In this document: piece after piece, positions 1 through 6,724 of the stretch
Layout: each line of letters opens with the position of its first letter
How positions within the stretch are numbered: position 1 is the stretch's first letter
From: Nitrospinota bacterium
GTDB taxonomy: Bacteria; UBA8248
Reading direction: 5' to 3'
Length of the DNA: 8,425 nt
Assembly (NCBI GenBank): GCA_003506735.1
Contig: DNYS01000095.1
Location: 5,489-13,913 of the forward strand
The notes under the pieces: generated by a model
What the model was told of the DNA's origin: nothing
The model's input: the letters and a program-made list of their open reading frames with translations, nothing else
Database searches by the model: none
Made by a program: the position numbers and the translations under genes

Positions 1-19
1 AAATCTTCCGGAGGGGGCG

Positions 20-841
20 ATGACGCGCGCGGTCCTGAAAATCTTTCTCGCCACGGCGCTGGTTTTTTCTTCTGCGATTGCCGCAAATGGCGGGATTGTG
101 TCGTTAAAGGTGCGGCCGGGCGCTTCGGTGGATTTTCTCGTTGTCGAGCCGAAAAACGCCTTCGCCGCGGTCGTCCTCTTCGAGGGGGGAGGCGGAACGC
201 CCGATTTGCAATTTCCGGGCGGGCGGGGATTTATCAACACCAGCCGGGACCGGTTCGCGGAAAACGGCCTGGCCTTTTCCCTGATCGATGCGCCTTCCGA
301 CCAGAGGGGGTTCCTCGGCGGCATGCACCCTCTGTTTCGGAAAAGCGAAGCCCACGCGAAGGACATCGCCGCCGTCGTCGCCTGGATGAAGAAAAAAACC
401 AAATTGCCGGTCTGGGTGGTCGGGATCAGCATGGGCACCTATTCCGCGGCCTCCTATGCGGTCCGGGGCCATCGAGACATCGCCGGCGTGGTGCTCTTGT
501 CGAGTTCGACGAGACCGCCCGTAGGCGGCCGGGGAATCCTGGATTTGAATTTGGACAGGATTCAGGTGCCCCTTCTCGCAATCGCTCATAATGATGACGC
601 TTGCCCCGGCACTCCGCCGGTGGGTGCAATCGAAATCGTAAGGGCGGCGGCTTCCTCCCCGAACGCGAAGGCGAAATCTTTCGCCGGAGGAGAGGACGCC
701 GGCCGCCGTCCCTGCTCCCCGGAAACGCCCCACACGTTTTTCAGGATAGAAGAAGAGGTGATTTCGGCTATCGCGAAATTCATCCGGGCCAACACGAAGC
801 AGGGGTTTCATGGCCGGAACGCCCCGGCGGAGATCCATTGA
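20..841 (+). CDS. Exported alpha/beta hydrolase (dienelactone-hydrolase-like)
   Basis: The 273-residue product starts with a basic n-region and a hydrophobic core (residues 4-21, ending A-I-A-A), a probable Sec signal peptide cleaved near residue 21-22. There is no lipobox, so a periplasmic or secreted enzyme is likely. The nucleophile elbow G-I-S-M-G puts the catalytic Ser at residue 137; Asp192/Asp193 (H-N-D-D) and His238 (T-P-H-T) are the likely other triad members, in normal order and spacing for the fold. An oxyanion-type glycine run (G-G-G-G) lies near residue 56-59. The start is supported by GGAGG at 10-14, five bases before the ATG. Upstream context is cut by the window edge, and the next gene is convergent. 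The fold is clear; the substrate is not, and esterase or dienelactone-type hydrolase is the most that can be said. Confidence 0.82.
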   Translation: MTRAVLKIFLATALVFSSAIAANGGIVSLKVRPGASVDFLVVEPKNAFAAVVLFEGGGGTPDLQFPGGRGFINTSRDRFAENGLAFSLIDAPSDQRGFLGGMHPLFRKSEAHAKDIAAVVAWMKKKTKLPVWVVGISMGTYSAASYAVRGHRDIAGVVLLSSSTRPPVGGRGILDLNLDRIQVPLLAIAHNDDACPGTPPVGAIEIVRAAASSPNAKAKSFAGGEDAGRRPCSPETPHTFFRIEEEVISAIAKFIRANTKQGFHGRNAPAEIH

Positions 842-924
842 TTTTTCATTTTCAGTCCGGTTGGGAAGTGTTCGATGAACATTCATTAGACAGACAAAAA
901 CGGCGTAAAACCATCCTAGGGGAT

Positions 925-947
925 GAGTGGGGGATACTCGCTTTTTT
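925..947 (+). terminator. Weak intrinsic terminator after the hydrolase gene
   Basis: GAGT (925-928) and ACTC (936-939) can form a short stem around a 7-base loop, extended by one T-G wobble, followed after GC by six T residues (942-947). It lies 84 bases past the hydrolase stop and touches the stop codon of the convergent VOC gene. The stem is short, so termination here is plausible rather than certain. Confidence 0.35.
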
Positions 948-1398
948 AAGAGTCGAGGTGGGACAGCAGTTCGTTTAAATCAAGCGGTTTCGGTGCGCCG
1001 TTGGTTTGCTCATCGTTTCGGTTTCGCATGTCGACATAGGCTTCCACCTCGTTTCCTTCCGGATCGCGAAAATACAGCGCATGGGAGATGCCATGGTCTG
1101 AACTTCCCATGGAAACGCCCATCTCCTGAAGCTTCTTGCATACCTCGGCCAGGATTTTTCGGTTTTCCACTTCAATCGCGAAATGGTACATGCCCACGGA
1201 AAGATCGGGCGGGATGGGCGCATTCGCACCCACATTTCTTAAGGCCAGATCGTGGTGGTGGTCCCCCAATGAAAGGAAGACAAAAGTATCCCGGATTCGT
1301 TCGGTGACGCGGAACCCGAAAACTTCGGTATAAAAGCGCTCGGCGTTTTCCAGGTTACGGACGTTCAAGTGCACATGCCCGATTTTGTTTGCTTTCAC
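946..1398 (-). CDS. VOC-family metalloprotein (glyoxalase / extradiol dioxygenase-like)
   Basis: This 150-residue protein has the paired beta-alpha-beta-beta-beta layout of a single-domain vicinal oxygen chelate protein. Module 1 starts G-H-V-H-L-N-V with the typical N-L-E-N-A-E-R-F-Y; module 2 starts M-Y-H-F-A-I-E-V and ends F-R-D-P-E-G-N-E-V-E-A-Y. The probable metal ligands are His8, His72 and Glu119, with D-H-G-I-S-H (101-106) before the last strand, as in ring-cleaving extradiol dioxygenases and CatE-like proteins. The start codon is GTG (1396-1398), with AAAGGAG complementary to 1407-1413, eight bases away. A 15-bp palindrome lies about 50 bases upstream. The tail after residue 122 is polar and probably disordered. 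Lyase, dioxygenase or isomerase chemistry cannot be told apart from sequence, and no aromatic catabolism genes are adjacent. Confidence 0.85.
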   Translation of the reverse strand: MKANKIGHVHLNVRNLENAERFYTEVFGFRVTERIRDTFVFLSLGDHHHDLALRNVGANAPIPPDLSVGMYHFAIEVENRKILAEVCKKLQEMGVSMGSSDHGISHALYFRDPEGNEVEAYVDMRNRNDEQTNGAPKPLDLNELLSHLDS

Positions 1399-1446
1399 CT
1401 TCTTGACTCCTTTAACACCGGAATTTCCCAGGCAGCTTCCGGATGG

Positions 1447-1461
1447 TCCGATATTATCGGA
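1447..1461. promoter_or_regulatory. Perfect 15-bp palindrome, candidate operator of the VOC gene
   Basis: TCCGATA-T-TATCGGA is a perfect 7+1+7 inverted repeat, 48 bases upstream of the GTG start of the minus-strand VOC gene. On the minus strand it contains GATAAT (1458-1453), five of six matches to a -10 box, so a bound dimeric repressor would block RNA polymerase. I found no convincing -35 at the matching distance. No regulator gene is in the window. Confidence 0.4.
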
Positions 1462-1556
1462 AATGCCCCTCGGGCAGAACCCTCAAAATGACCGTTGTCC
1501 GGGGCGGAAACTGGCATACACCCGGCCGCATCAAGGCGATGAGCGGGGGCGGGGGT

Positions 1557-2340
1557 TTATTTTTCGAACCTCTCGTATATGCGGTGCATCAGGCGGTCAA
1601 TCTTGAATTTCCGGATGAGCCGCCAGGCGCGCCTGTCCTTGAAAAATAGATAGAGGTTTCGAGGCTTTGCTCTGAAAGACGTTGGGGGCCTCGTCGTCCA
1701 CCTGTATCCGCCCGATGCGGTAGAGGTCGGACCGCCGGAGGGTCGGGCACATCGTCAAAACGCCCTCGAAGCCTTCCTCGATGAACCATTTTCGAAGCCG
1801 CCGGTTCGGAAACGTCTCGCGGTAGGCGTGGTAGCGGACCGGGGCGCCCAGCTTGTCTTCGAGCGTCCGGCGGGCGGTGCGCGCGTCCTCGCGCCATTCG
1901 GATGGCTTTATCTCGGTCAACCTGGCTCCGTATCTTCCCAGCGATCCGATCGTCATCCCCGCCGCCAGGAGTTCCCTGATCTGGCCCCAGTCCATGCAGG
2001 GGAGGTTTGCGCGGTAAAGGGCGTGCTCTTTTCCCACGTATTCGGTCGGGATGAAAAACGTGGTTTTGATGTTTCTTTCGGTCAGAATGGGAAGCGCATT
2101 TTCGGCGGCGTCCCGGAATCCGCCGTCGAAGGTGAGGGAAACCGCGCGGGGGGAGAAGGGGGCCTCCCCTTTCATCTGGGCGAGCATCCGGTCCAGCGGA
2201 ATCGCTTCGAGGTTGAGTTCTTCGAGCGCGTCGAGGTGGGAGCGGAACGCCGCCGGGGTGACGCCATACTGCATCAGATCGGCCGGGTAGTCGCCAATCT
2301 GGTGGTAGATGAATATGGGCCGCTCTCGAATCCTGGCCAT
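1557..2340 (-). pseudogene. Degenerate, frameshifted polysaccharide deacetylase (NodB fold)
   Basis: The open frame runs from ATG (2338-2340) to TGA (1597-1599), 247 residues; GGAG nine bases upstream favours this ATG over an in-frame GTG at 2367. It reads as a NodB homologue: I-Y-H-Q-I-G (11-16), L-T-F-D-G-G-F-R-D (69-77), T-T-F-F-I-P (93-98), M-T-I-G-S-L-G-R-Y-G (129-138). The canonical TFDDG second Asp is Gly73, and the HxxxH metal histidines are Leu134 and Gly138, so all three metal ligands are gone while the fold motifs remain. Near residue 219 the frame changes to low-complexity text, whereas the +1 frame encodes a natural-looking basic C-terminus (L-Y-L-F-F-K-D-R-R-A-W-R-L-I-R-K-F-K) ending at TAA 1557-1559. 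A single extra C in the C5 run (1684-1688) explains this; repaired, the protein is about 260 residues. It is either a pseudogene or a catalytically dead protein with a sequencing error. Confidence 0.7.
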
Positions 2341-2557
2341 GCCACCCCGCTCCAAATTCGAATTCACATAAAAAAATTCAGTCGTTCGATTTTATGAAAG
2401 ATTTCTTTATTTGTCTTTCGGAGTGGGCAGGTAGCCCGCCCGCCAGAAACGGTCCATGCGGATTGAGAAGAATTTCCCCATCTCCTGCGCTCCTACTGAG
2501 CCGGATATCAAAGGTTGACCCGCCGCTCCCGTATATCCCCCGCTCCTTATACTCCGG

Positions 2558-2588
2558 GGTGGCGGCGTCCGCCGGGGGGGTCGCCACC
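2558..2588. repeat. Inverted repeat GGTGGCG/CGCCACC
   Basis: GGTGGCG (2558-2564) is complementary to CGCCACC (2582-2588) across a 17-base G-rich spacer, which itself contains a shorter competing GGCGG/CCGCC hairpin. No T-tract follows, so it is not an intrinsic terminator. Confidence 0.4.
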
Positions 2589-2671
2589 GAGAGAAACCGC
2601 AAACGTAGAATCGGAAAAAGTGTTTTAGGGGGTCATTTCCCCTTTTATTGCAACGGCAAAGACAAAACCCT

Positions 2672-2689
2672 TCGTTCCCGCCGGAACGA
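2672..2689. repeat. REP-like hairpin TCGTTCC-CGCC-GGAACGA
   Basis: A perfect 7-bp stem (2672-2678 with 2683-2689) closes a 4-base loop. This compact palindrome resembles the intergenic REP-type repeats found in many copies in GC-rich bacterial genomes. Only one copy is visible here, so calling it a dispersed repeat is inference. Confidence 0.4.
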
Positions 2690-2733
2690 CCCCAACCCTC
2701 TCTCTTGCCCCGTTTGAGCCATGTTCGGCGGGT

Positions 2734-2752
2734 GGAGGTGGACTCCACCTCC
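2734..2752. repeat. Palindrome GGAGGTGGA-C-TCCACCTCC
   Basis: A 9+1+9 inverted repeat, able to form an 8-bp hairpin with a 3-base loop. It is the third palindrome within 200 bases of non-coding DNA and has no adjoining T-tract, so it is more likely a repeat or protein-binding site than a terminator. Confidence 0.45.
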
Positions 2753-3190
2753 AATCCGGGGGGAGAGGCTCATGTGGTTTTTTCCAAAATTCCCCTCCAC
2801 CTGAATTTCCACGCAACTCCTGCCGCTCCATTCGCGCTCCTTCCTTGACCAGTAAAAAGACTCTGGAAATGGCCCCTATAAAAAAACACATAAAATGTAC
2901 ATCTCCATACATTCAATGATAATTCGCACGGATTAGCACCTTCATCCCTGTCTCCATTTAGGCTGCAAGTGATTGTATTTTATTGAAAAGCCAACAATTA
3001 AGGTAGATGGCATAACTGTTGCTCTATTTGGGTGTGTTCTGAGTTGAGTTTTTTGAAAGAGGAAATGAGCGCGGCAATGAATTAAATGGCGGGCGAAGAA
3101 GGGATGTATGGATTGAGAACCTGGCGGACCATTCGGGGTAATACGCCAAGAGACATTTTCTGACCGATTCATCTTTGGAAGGAGCGTGAG

Positions 3191-3256
3191 ATGAGCAAGG
3201 AAGTGTCCTCAACATGGCGGCCTAGCCGCTTTCGCAACAACTCATGTGTCTCTTAG
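3191..3256 (+). CDS. Possible 21-residue leader peptide or truncated gene
   Basis: ATG at 3191 is preceded by GGAAGGAG (3177-3184) with a 6-base spacer, the best-matched ribosome binding site in the window. The frame stops after 21 residues (M-S-K-E-V-S-S-T-W-R-P-S-R, ending N-N-S-C-V-S). The stop TAG is closely followed by further stops. The peptide is basic, has no hydrophobic segment and matches nothing I recognise. It lies 165 bases before grdC but upstream of the promoter proposed at 3351-3378, so it may be an independent small ORF, or the start of a gene whose remainder has been lost. Confidence 0.25.
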   Translation: MSKEVSSTWRPSRFRNNSCVS

Positions 3257-3350
3257 TGATAGGCGCTTGTCGTCCAAAATGTTCTGACGACATACACCCG
3301 CCAGCGCGGATACCAGGGATATCGCGCGAATCCTCGAAAAGGCCGGAGCT

Positions 3351-3378
3351 TTGAAATAGGGTGCTGTTGCCGCATAAT
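3351..3378 (+). promoter_or_regulatory. Sigma70-like promoter of the grd cluster
   Basis: TTGAAA (3351-3356; five of six to TTGACA) and CATAAT (3373-3378; five of six to TATAAT) are separated by 16 bases. Transcription would begin near 3385 and give a leader of about 37 bases that includes the grdC ribosome binding site GGAGAGG (3408-3414). This is the only well-spaced hexamer pair I found just upstream of the cluster. Confidence 0.5.
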
Positions 3379-3421
3379 TCCGGCCATTCTTATCGTGCGG
3401 TGCTGTTGGAGAGGTGGTCTT

Positions 3422-4834
3422 ATGACCCCGGTGTTGCGTGCGGCGGCCAACGTTCTTGTTCATGTGCCCGATCTGGTGCGCTACGGGTCGAAGTGTTTCC
3501 GCGAGATCGCCGCCCAGGGCGATTCTTTCTCGCGGGCTCTCTCGAAGCGCCTCAGGCGGTTCGATGAGGCGGTGGCTTACCCGCCGAACCAGGCGTTCAT
3601 CGGCAACATCGCGCCCGAGCGGTTGAGGGAGGTTCTCCTGCCCTGGCATGCCCACCCCGCCGGGGGCGCATCCGCCCGGGGCGCGTTCGGAGAGATTCTC
3701 GGTCAGGAGACGTTCTACGCCCTCCTCGCGGCGGCGGATCTGTTCGGTCTCACCATGTTCGAGCGGCCCCTCGGGGCGGAGGGCGCCTCGCTTGCCGTCC
3801 CTTTGATGGAAAGCGCCGTGCCGCCGAAGGCGTCCGGGAGGGAGGACATCCTCCGCCTCGTCGAATCGGGGGAGGCCCTTCCGCTTTACCGGGGCGATGC
3901 GCTCATCGGCTGCGCCAGGCGGGATCACGAAACCGACGAGGCGCTGGGCGCGCGCATTCTCCTCGAAAATCTGGCGGCGAAGGCGAGCGGCGCCTATGTG
4001 CTGCGGCATCTTCTCGAGGGGGCCGGGACTGCGCCCGATGAGCTCGAATACGTGATCAGCTGCTCTGAGGAGGCCGTCGGCGACCGCTACAACCGGGGGG
4101 GCGGCAACCTCGCCAAGGCCATCGCCGAGATGGCCGGCTGCGTGAACGCCGCCGGGACGGACATCAAATCGTTTTGCGCGGCGCCCGTCGTCGCCTTGAT
4201 CCACGGCGCGGCCCTCATCCAGGCGGGGGTCGTGCGCAACGTCGCCATCGTCGGCGGTGGCTCGCTGGCCAAGCTGGGGATGAAAGCCCACCGCCACATC
4301 GAAAAGGAGATGCCCGTTTTGGAGGACGTTCTGGGATCGGTCGCCTTTTTGCTCGGCACGGGCGATGGGGACGGCCCCCGCGTGAACCTTGAGATCGCCG
4401 GCCGCCACGCGGCGGGACAGCCTTCCACCCCGCAGGGGCTGGCCGAGGCGCTGGTGCGCGATCCGCTCGCACGGGCCGGCCGGCGAATCTGCGATATCGA
4501 CAAGTACGCCGTCGAGCTCCACGACCCCGGGGTGACGCTCCCGGCGGGCGCGGGCGATGTTCCGCGGGCCAACTACCGCACCCTCGCGGCGCTGGCCGTC
4601 ATGGCGGGCGAAATCGGGAGAGAGGATATCGACTCCTTCGTCGAGGAGCGCGGGATGCCGGGGTTCGCTCCGACCCAGGGGCACATTCCCGCGGGCGTCC
4701 CCTATCTCGGCCATGCCCTTGCGGGGATGCGGAGGGGAGACCTTCGGAGTACGATGGTGGTGGCGAAGGGTTCTTTGTTCCTTGGCCGGATGTCCCAGCA
4801 TTCCGACGGCGCGTCGGTCGTCATCGAAACCTAG
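3422..4834 (+). CDS. grdC: Glycine/sarcosine/betaine reductase protein C, beta subunit (GrdC-like)
   Basis: This 470-residue protein matches GrdC from end to end: P-V-L-R-A-A near the start, [13 protein letters not shown] in the N-terminal third, a thiolase-fold core with Cys214 (I-S-C-S-E-E) and Cys252 (K-S-F-C-A-A-P), then [10 protein letters not shown], the [10 protein letters not shown] block, [17 protein letters not shown] and, near the end, G-K/A-type K-G-S-L-F-L-G-R-M. In known systems GrdC is a FabH-like subunit that, with GrdD, accepts the acetyl group from selenoprotein A. Cys252 is the likely acyl-carrying residue by its place in the fold. The ATG at 3422 is chosen over one at 3395 because GGAGAGG sits seven bases upstream and the protein then starts like the family. 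At 470 residues it is somewhat shorter than clostridial GrdC (about 510). No grdD follows; grdA begins 53 bases downstream. Confidence 0.9.
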   Translation: MTPVLRAAANVLVHVPDLVRYGSKCFREIAAQGDSFSRALSKRLRRFDEAVAYPPNQAFIGNIAPERLREVLLPWHAHPAGGASARGAFGEILGQETFYALLAAADLFGLTMFERPLGAEGASLAVPLMESAVPPKASGREDILRLVESGEALPLYRGDALIGCARRDHETDEALGARILLENLAAKASGAYVLRHLLEGAGTAPDELEYVISCSEEAVGDRYNRGGGNLAKAIAEMAGCVNAAGTDIKSFCAAPVVALIHGAALIQAGVVRNVAIVGGGSLAKLGMKAHRHIEKEMPVLEDVLGSVAFLLGTGDGDGPRVNLEIAGRHAAGQPSTPQGLAEALVRDPLARAGRRICDIDKYAVELHDPGVTLPAGAGDVPRANYRTLAALAVMAGEIGREDIDSFVEERGMPGFAPTQGHIPAGVPYLGHALAGMRRGDLRSTMVVAKGSLFLGRMSQHSDGASVVIET

Positions 4835-4849
4835 CGGCGTCATCGAAAC
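4820..4849 (+). repeat. Short direct repeat GTCATCGAAAC at the grdC end
   Basis: The 11-base word GTCATCGAAAC occurs at 4820-4830, inside the last grdC codons, and again at 4839-4849, just after the stop. It probably records a small tandem duplication at the gene junction. No function is evident. Confidence 0.5.
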
Positions 4850-4887
4850 GGAACGGTATCATCCAGATGGAACGAGAGGAGTGCCGA

Positions 4888-5346
4888 ATGTTCAAAGGGA
4901 AAAAGGTAATTGCCCTGGGAGAGCGGGACGGGGTTCCCGGCCCGGCCATCGCCGAGTGCATCGAGGCGGCCGGGGGCGAGGTCGTTTTTCAGAAGACCGA
5001 GTGCTTCGTCTGAACCTCCGCGGGTGCCATGGACCTGGAAAACCAGGCCGCCATCAAGGAGCTCGCCGAAAAATTCGGCGCCGAGAACCTGGTGGTGGTG
5101 CTGGGGATGCCCGGTGAGGGCGTCCGGCTCGCGGCCGAGACGCTGACGACCGGAGACCCCAGCTGGGCCGGTCCCTTGGCGGGAGTCTCGTTGGAACTCC
5201 CGGTGTTTCATATCCTGGAAGAAAAAGTCCGCAGCGAAGTTCCCCGGGACATTTATGCGGAAAAACTCGAAATGATGGAAATGGTGCTCGACCTGCCCCG
5301 GATCGAAGAGGATCTGGCCCAGGTTCGCGGGGCGATTAGAGGATAG
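4888..5346 (+). CDS. grdA: Selenoprotein A of glycine/sarcosine/betaine reductase (UGA = Sec42)
   Basis: Read through the in-frame TGA at 5011-5013, this gives a 152-residue protein, close to the usual 155-160. Residues 37-48 read T-E-C-F-V-U-T-S-A-G-A-M, the hallmark GrdA motif, with the redox pair Cys39-x-x-Sec42. The frame stays open on both sides, with family text before (G-E-R-D-G-V-P-G-P) and after (M-D-L-E-N-Q, then [10 protein letters not shown]). GrdA is a small soluble carrier: its selenol takes a carboxymethyl group from protein B, forms a selenide-sulfide with Cys39 and passes an acetyl group to protein C, and thioredoxin re-reduces it. GAGAGGAG (4874-4881) lies six bases before the ATG. 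The grdE-like gene starts three bases after the TAG stop, implying translational coupling. A conventional call would yield only fragments at 4888-5013 and 5029-5346. Confidence 0.97.
5031..5049 (+). promoter_or_regulatory. Candidate SECIS hairpin of grdA
   Basis: CCTGG (5034-5038) pairs with CCAGG (5043-5047) around an AAAA loop, and GG/CC extends the stem past a single bulged A. The loop starts 25 bases after the UGA, a distance compatible with bacterial SECIS elements, which are read by SelB within the coding sequence. A competing hairpin CGGGT/ACCTG at 5021-5037 starts closer to the UGA and is less well placed. Confidence 0.45.
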
Positions 5347-5349
5347 CGG

Positions 5350-6633
5350 ATGTCCATGCGGCTGGAGATGGGGTATTTCCCGGTGAACCGGGTGGTCCTG
5401 GGGGATCGAACCGCCTACCGGGAGGGGACCCTCACGGTGGACCCGGCCGAGCTTCGCGAGCTGGCCCTTCGGGACGGGAATCTGGATGACGTCAGCTTCC
5501 ACACCGCCAGGCCCGGCGAATCGGTCCGCATCACGAACGTGCTCGACGCCGTAGAACCGCTTTTCAAGGTGAGCGGCCCCTCGTGCGCGTTTCCGGGGTT
5601 TCTCGGGCCGGCGAAGACGGCGGGTCAGGGGCGGACCCATAAGTTGTCCGGAATGTGCGTGATCAGCTCGACTTATTTCCTGGGTCCCATGACCGGCATC
5701 ATGACCTACCGGGAAGGTATCATCGACATGACCGGCCCGGGTGGGAGGTACTGCACCAACTCGGAGACGGTGAATCTCGTCGCGCGCTACAAGCCGGTCG
5801 ACGGGGTCTCGAACGAAGCCCACGACGACGCGGTGCGGCTCGCCACCCTGAAAATTGCCTCCCGGCTGGCCGAGTGCACGGCGTCCCTGGAGCCGGTCCG
5901 GCTGGAGACCTTCGAGTTGGGCGATGCCGACCCCGCGCTTCCACGCGTGGTTTTCGTGGATCAGGTCATGCACCAGGCTTCGATGGTCCAGACCTTCCTG
6001 TACGGAAAGGACCTGGGCGATTCACTGCCCACCCTCATTCATCCCAACGAGATGTTCGACGGCGCCGTCGTCGGGGCCAACTACAAGACCCAGCAGAAGG
6101 CGCCCACCTACATTCATTGCAACATGCCGCTCGCCTACGAACTCTACCGCCGCCACGGGGTGGACCTTCAATTCGCCGGAACCATCATCACGCGCGGCCA
6201 CCGCGACAACCAGGCCCTGAAGGAGCGCTCGGCGCATTACGTCGCCAAGCTCGCCCGGCTGCTGAATGCCGACGGGGCCGTCCTCGCCTTCGAGGGCGGG
6301 GGAAACTCGACGGTGGACTACTGGCTCACGGTGCAGGCGCTCGAGCAGAATGGGGTGCGGGCCGTTCCCATCATCTACGAGGTGGGCAGGCCCGGAACCG
6401 GCGAGTTTCCCCTTGTCTTTCACGTCCCCGAGGCGGACGCGATTGTCAGCAAGGGGATGCAGGGCGACCGCATCGAGGCTCCGGCGATGGATCGGGTCAT
6501 CGGCTCCCGGAACATCCATCTGTACGGGGGCAAGGAGCGCGACGCCAAAGAGGCCTTCACCATGGCCGACAGCGACTATTACGCGAACGAATGGGCGATG
6601 GACCTGAACCGGATGACCGGGAAGGCTTATTGA
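5350..6633 (+). CDS. Protein B pyruvoyl-type subunit of Grd reductase (GrdE/GrdG/GrdI-like)
   Basis: This 427-residue protein matches the GrdE/G/I proproteins in length (about 428) and layout. Early motifs are M-G-Y-F-P-V-N and F-H-T-A-R-P-G-E-S-V-R-I; later ones are V-F-V-D-Q-V-M-H-Q-A, L-I-H-P-N-E-M-F-D-G-A-V-V, Y-R-R-H-G-V-D-L-Q-F and E-G-G-G-N-S-T-V-D. In the family the chain cleaves itself at a Cys, which becomes the N-terminal pyruvoyl group that forms a Schiff base with the amino substrate. Cys257 in I-H-C-N-M-P is my candidate, giving fragments of 256 and 171 residues. The start is ATG 5350, with AGAGG (5338-5342) overlapping the grdA end. Which substrate subtype it belongs to (glycine, sarcosine, betaine or other) cannot be read from motifs alone, so no symbol is assigned. 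It would pair with the selenoprotein encoded downstream. Confidence 0.92.
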   Translation: MSMRLEMGYFPVNRVVLGDRTAYREGTLTVDPAELRELALRDGNLDDVSFHTARPGESVRITNVLDAVEPLFKVSGPSCAFPGFLGPAKTAGQGRTHKLSGMCVISSTYFLGPMTGIMTYREGIIDMTGPGGRYCTNSETVNLVARYKPVDGVSNEAHDDAVRLATLKIASRLAECTASLEPVRLETFELGDADPALPRVVFVDQVMHQASMVQTFLYGKDLGDSLPTLIHPNEMFDGAVVGANYKTQQKAPTYIHCNMPLAYELYRRHGVDLQFAGTIITRGHRDNQALKERSAHYVAKLARLLNADGAVLAFEGGGNSTVDYWLTVQALEQNGVRAVPIIYEVGRPGTGEFPLVFHVPEADAIVSKGMQGDRIEAPAMDRVIGSRNIHLYGGKERDAKEAFTMADSDYYANEWAMDLNRMTGKAY

Positions 6634-6655
6634 GCCGCGCCCTCGCGGGAGCGGC
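6634..6655 (+). other. Intercistronic hairpin between the grdE- and grdB-like genes
   Basis: Directly after the TGA stop, GCCGC (6634-6638) pairs with GCGGC (6651-6655) and CCC (6640-6642) with GGG (6647-6649), around a TCGC loop and one G-A mismatch. It lies at the start of the 91-base gap before the grdB-like gene. Lacking a T-tract, it is more likely an mRNA-stability or processing element than a terminator. Confidence 0.45.
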
Positions 6656-6724
6656 TTATGCGGAAATCGCCTTCAACCTTGGACCATGCCGCAGGCGGGC
6701 GGAACCAGGCGGGGAGAATCGAAA

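Larger units (their letters stand above)
2341..3421. other. Long intergenic region without a convincing gene
   Basis: About 1.1 kb separates the divergent deacetylase and grdC genes. The part to about 2860 is GC-rich with several small palindromes and no frame that reads like a protein. From about 2860 to 3240 the sequence is much more AT-rich (35% GC for 2941-3000) than the flanking genes. It contains a 6-8-6 inverted repeat AATGTA/TACATT (2894-2899, 2908-2913), a 21-codon ORF with a good RBS (3191-3256) and, at 3351-3378, a promoter for the grd cluster. A short frame at 3288-3359 ends R-D-I-A-R-I-L-E-K-A-G-A-L-K, resembling the tail of an ankyrin-repeat protein, and may be a gene remnant. 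No tRNA, rRNA or transposase was seen. Confidence 0.6.

Noticed and set aside
104..886. 260-codon minus-strand frame antisense to the hydrolase
   Set aside because: The plus-strand frame has a signal peptide, a strong RBS and a GxSxG triad; the antisense reading has no motif.
2394..2912. Several open frames of 66-115 codons between the deacetylase and the AT-rich block
   Set aside because: They overlap on both strands, are Arg/Pro/Gly-rich, lack convincing ribosome binding sites and span the palindromes.
3242..4843. 533-codon open frame antisense to the grdC-like gene
   Set aside because: High-GC shadow frame; the translation is rich in R, G, H and P without domain motifs, while the plus strand encodes an unmistakable GrdC homologue.
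4840..5973. 377-codon minus-strand frame across grdA and the grdE-like gene
   Set aside because: It spans two real plus-strand genes and their junction and has no recognisable domain; it stays open because of GC bias.
6631..6633. TGA at the end of the grdE-like gene as a third selenocysteine codon
   Set aside because: The protein already has full family length there, and the sequence after the TGA does not read like a conserved continuation.
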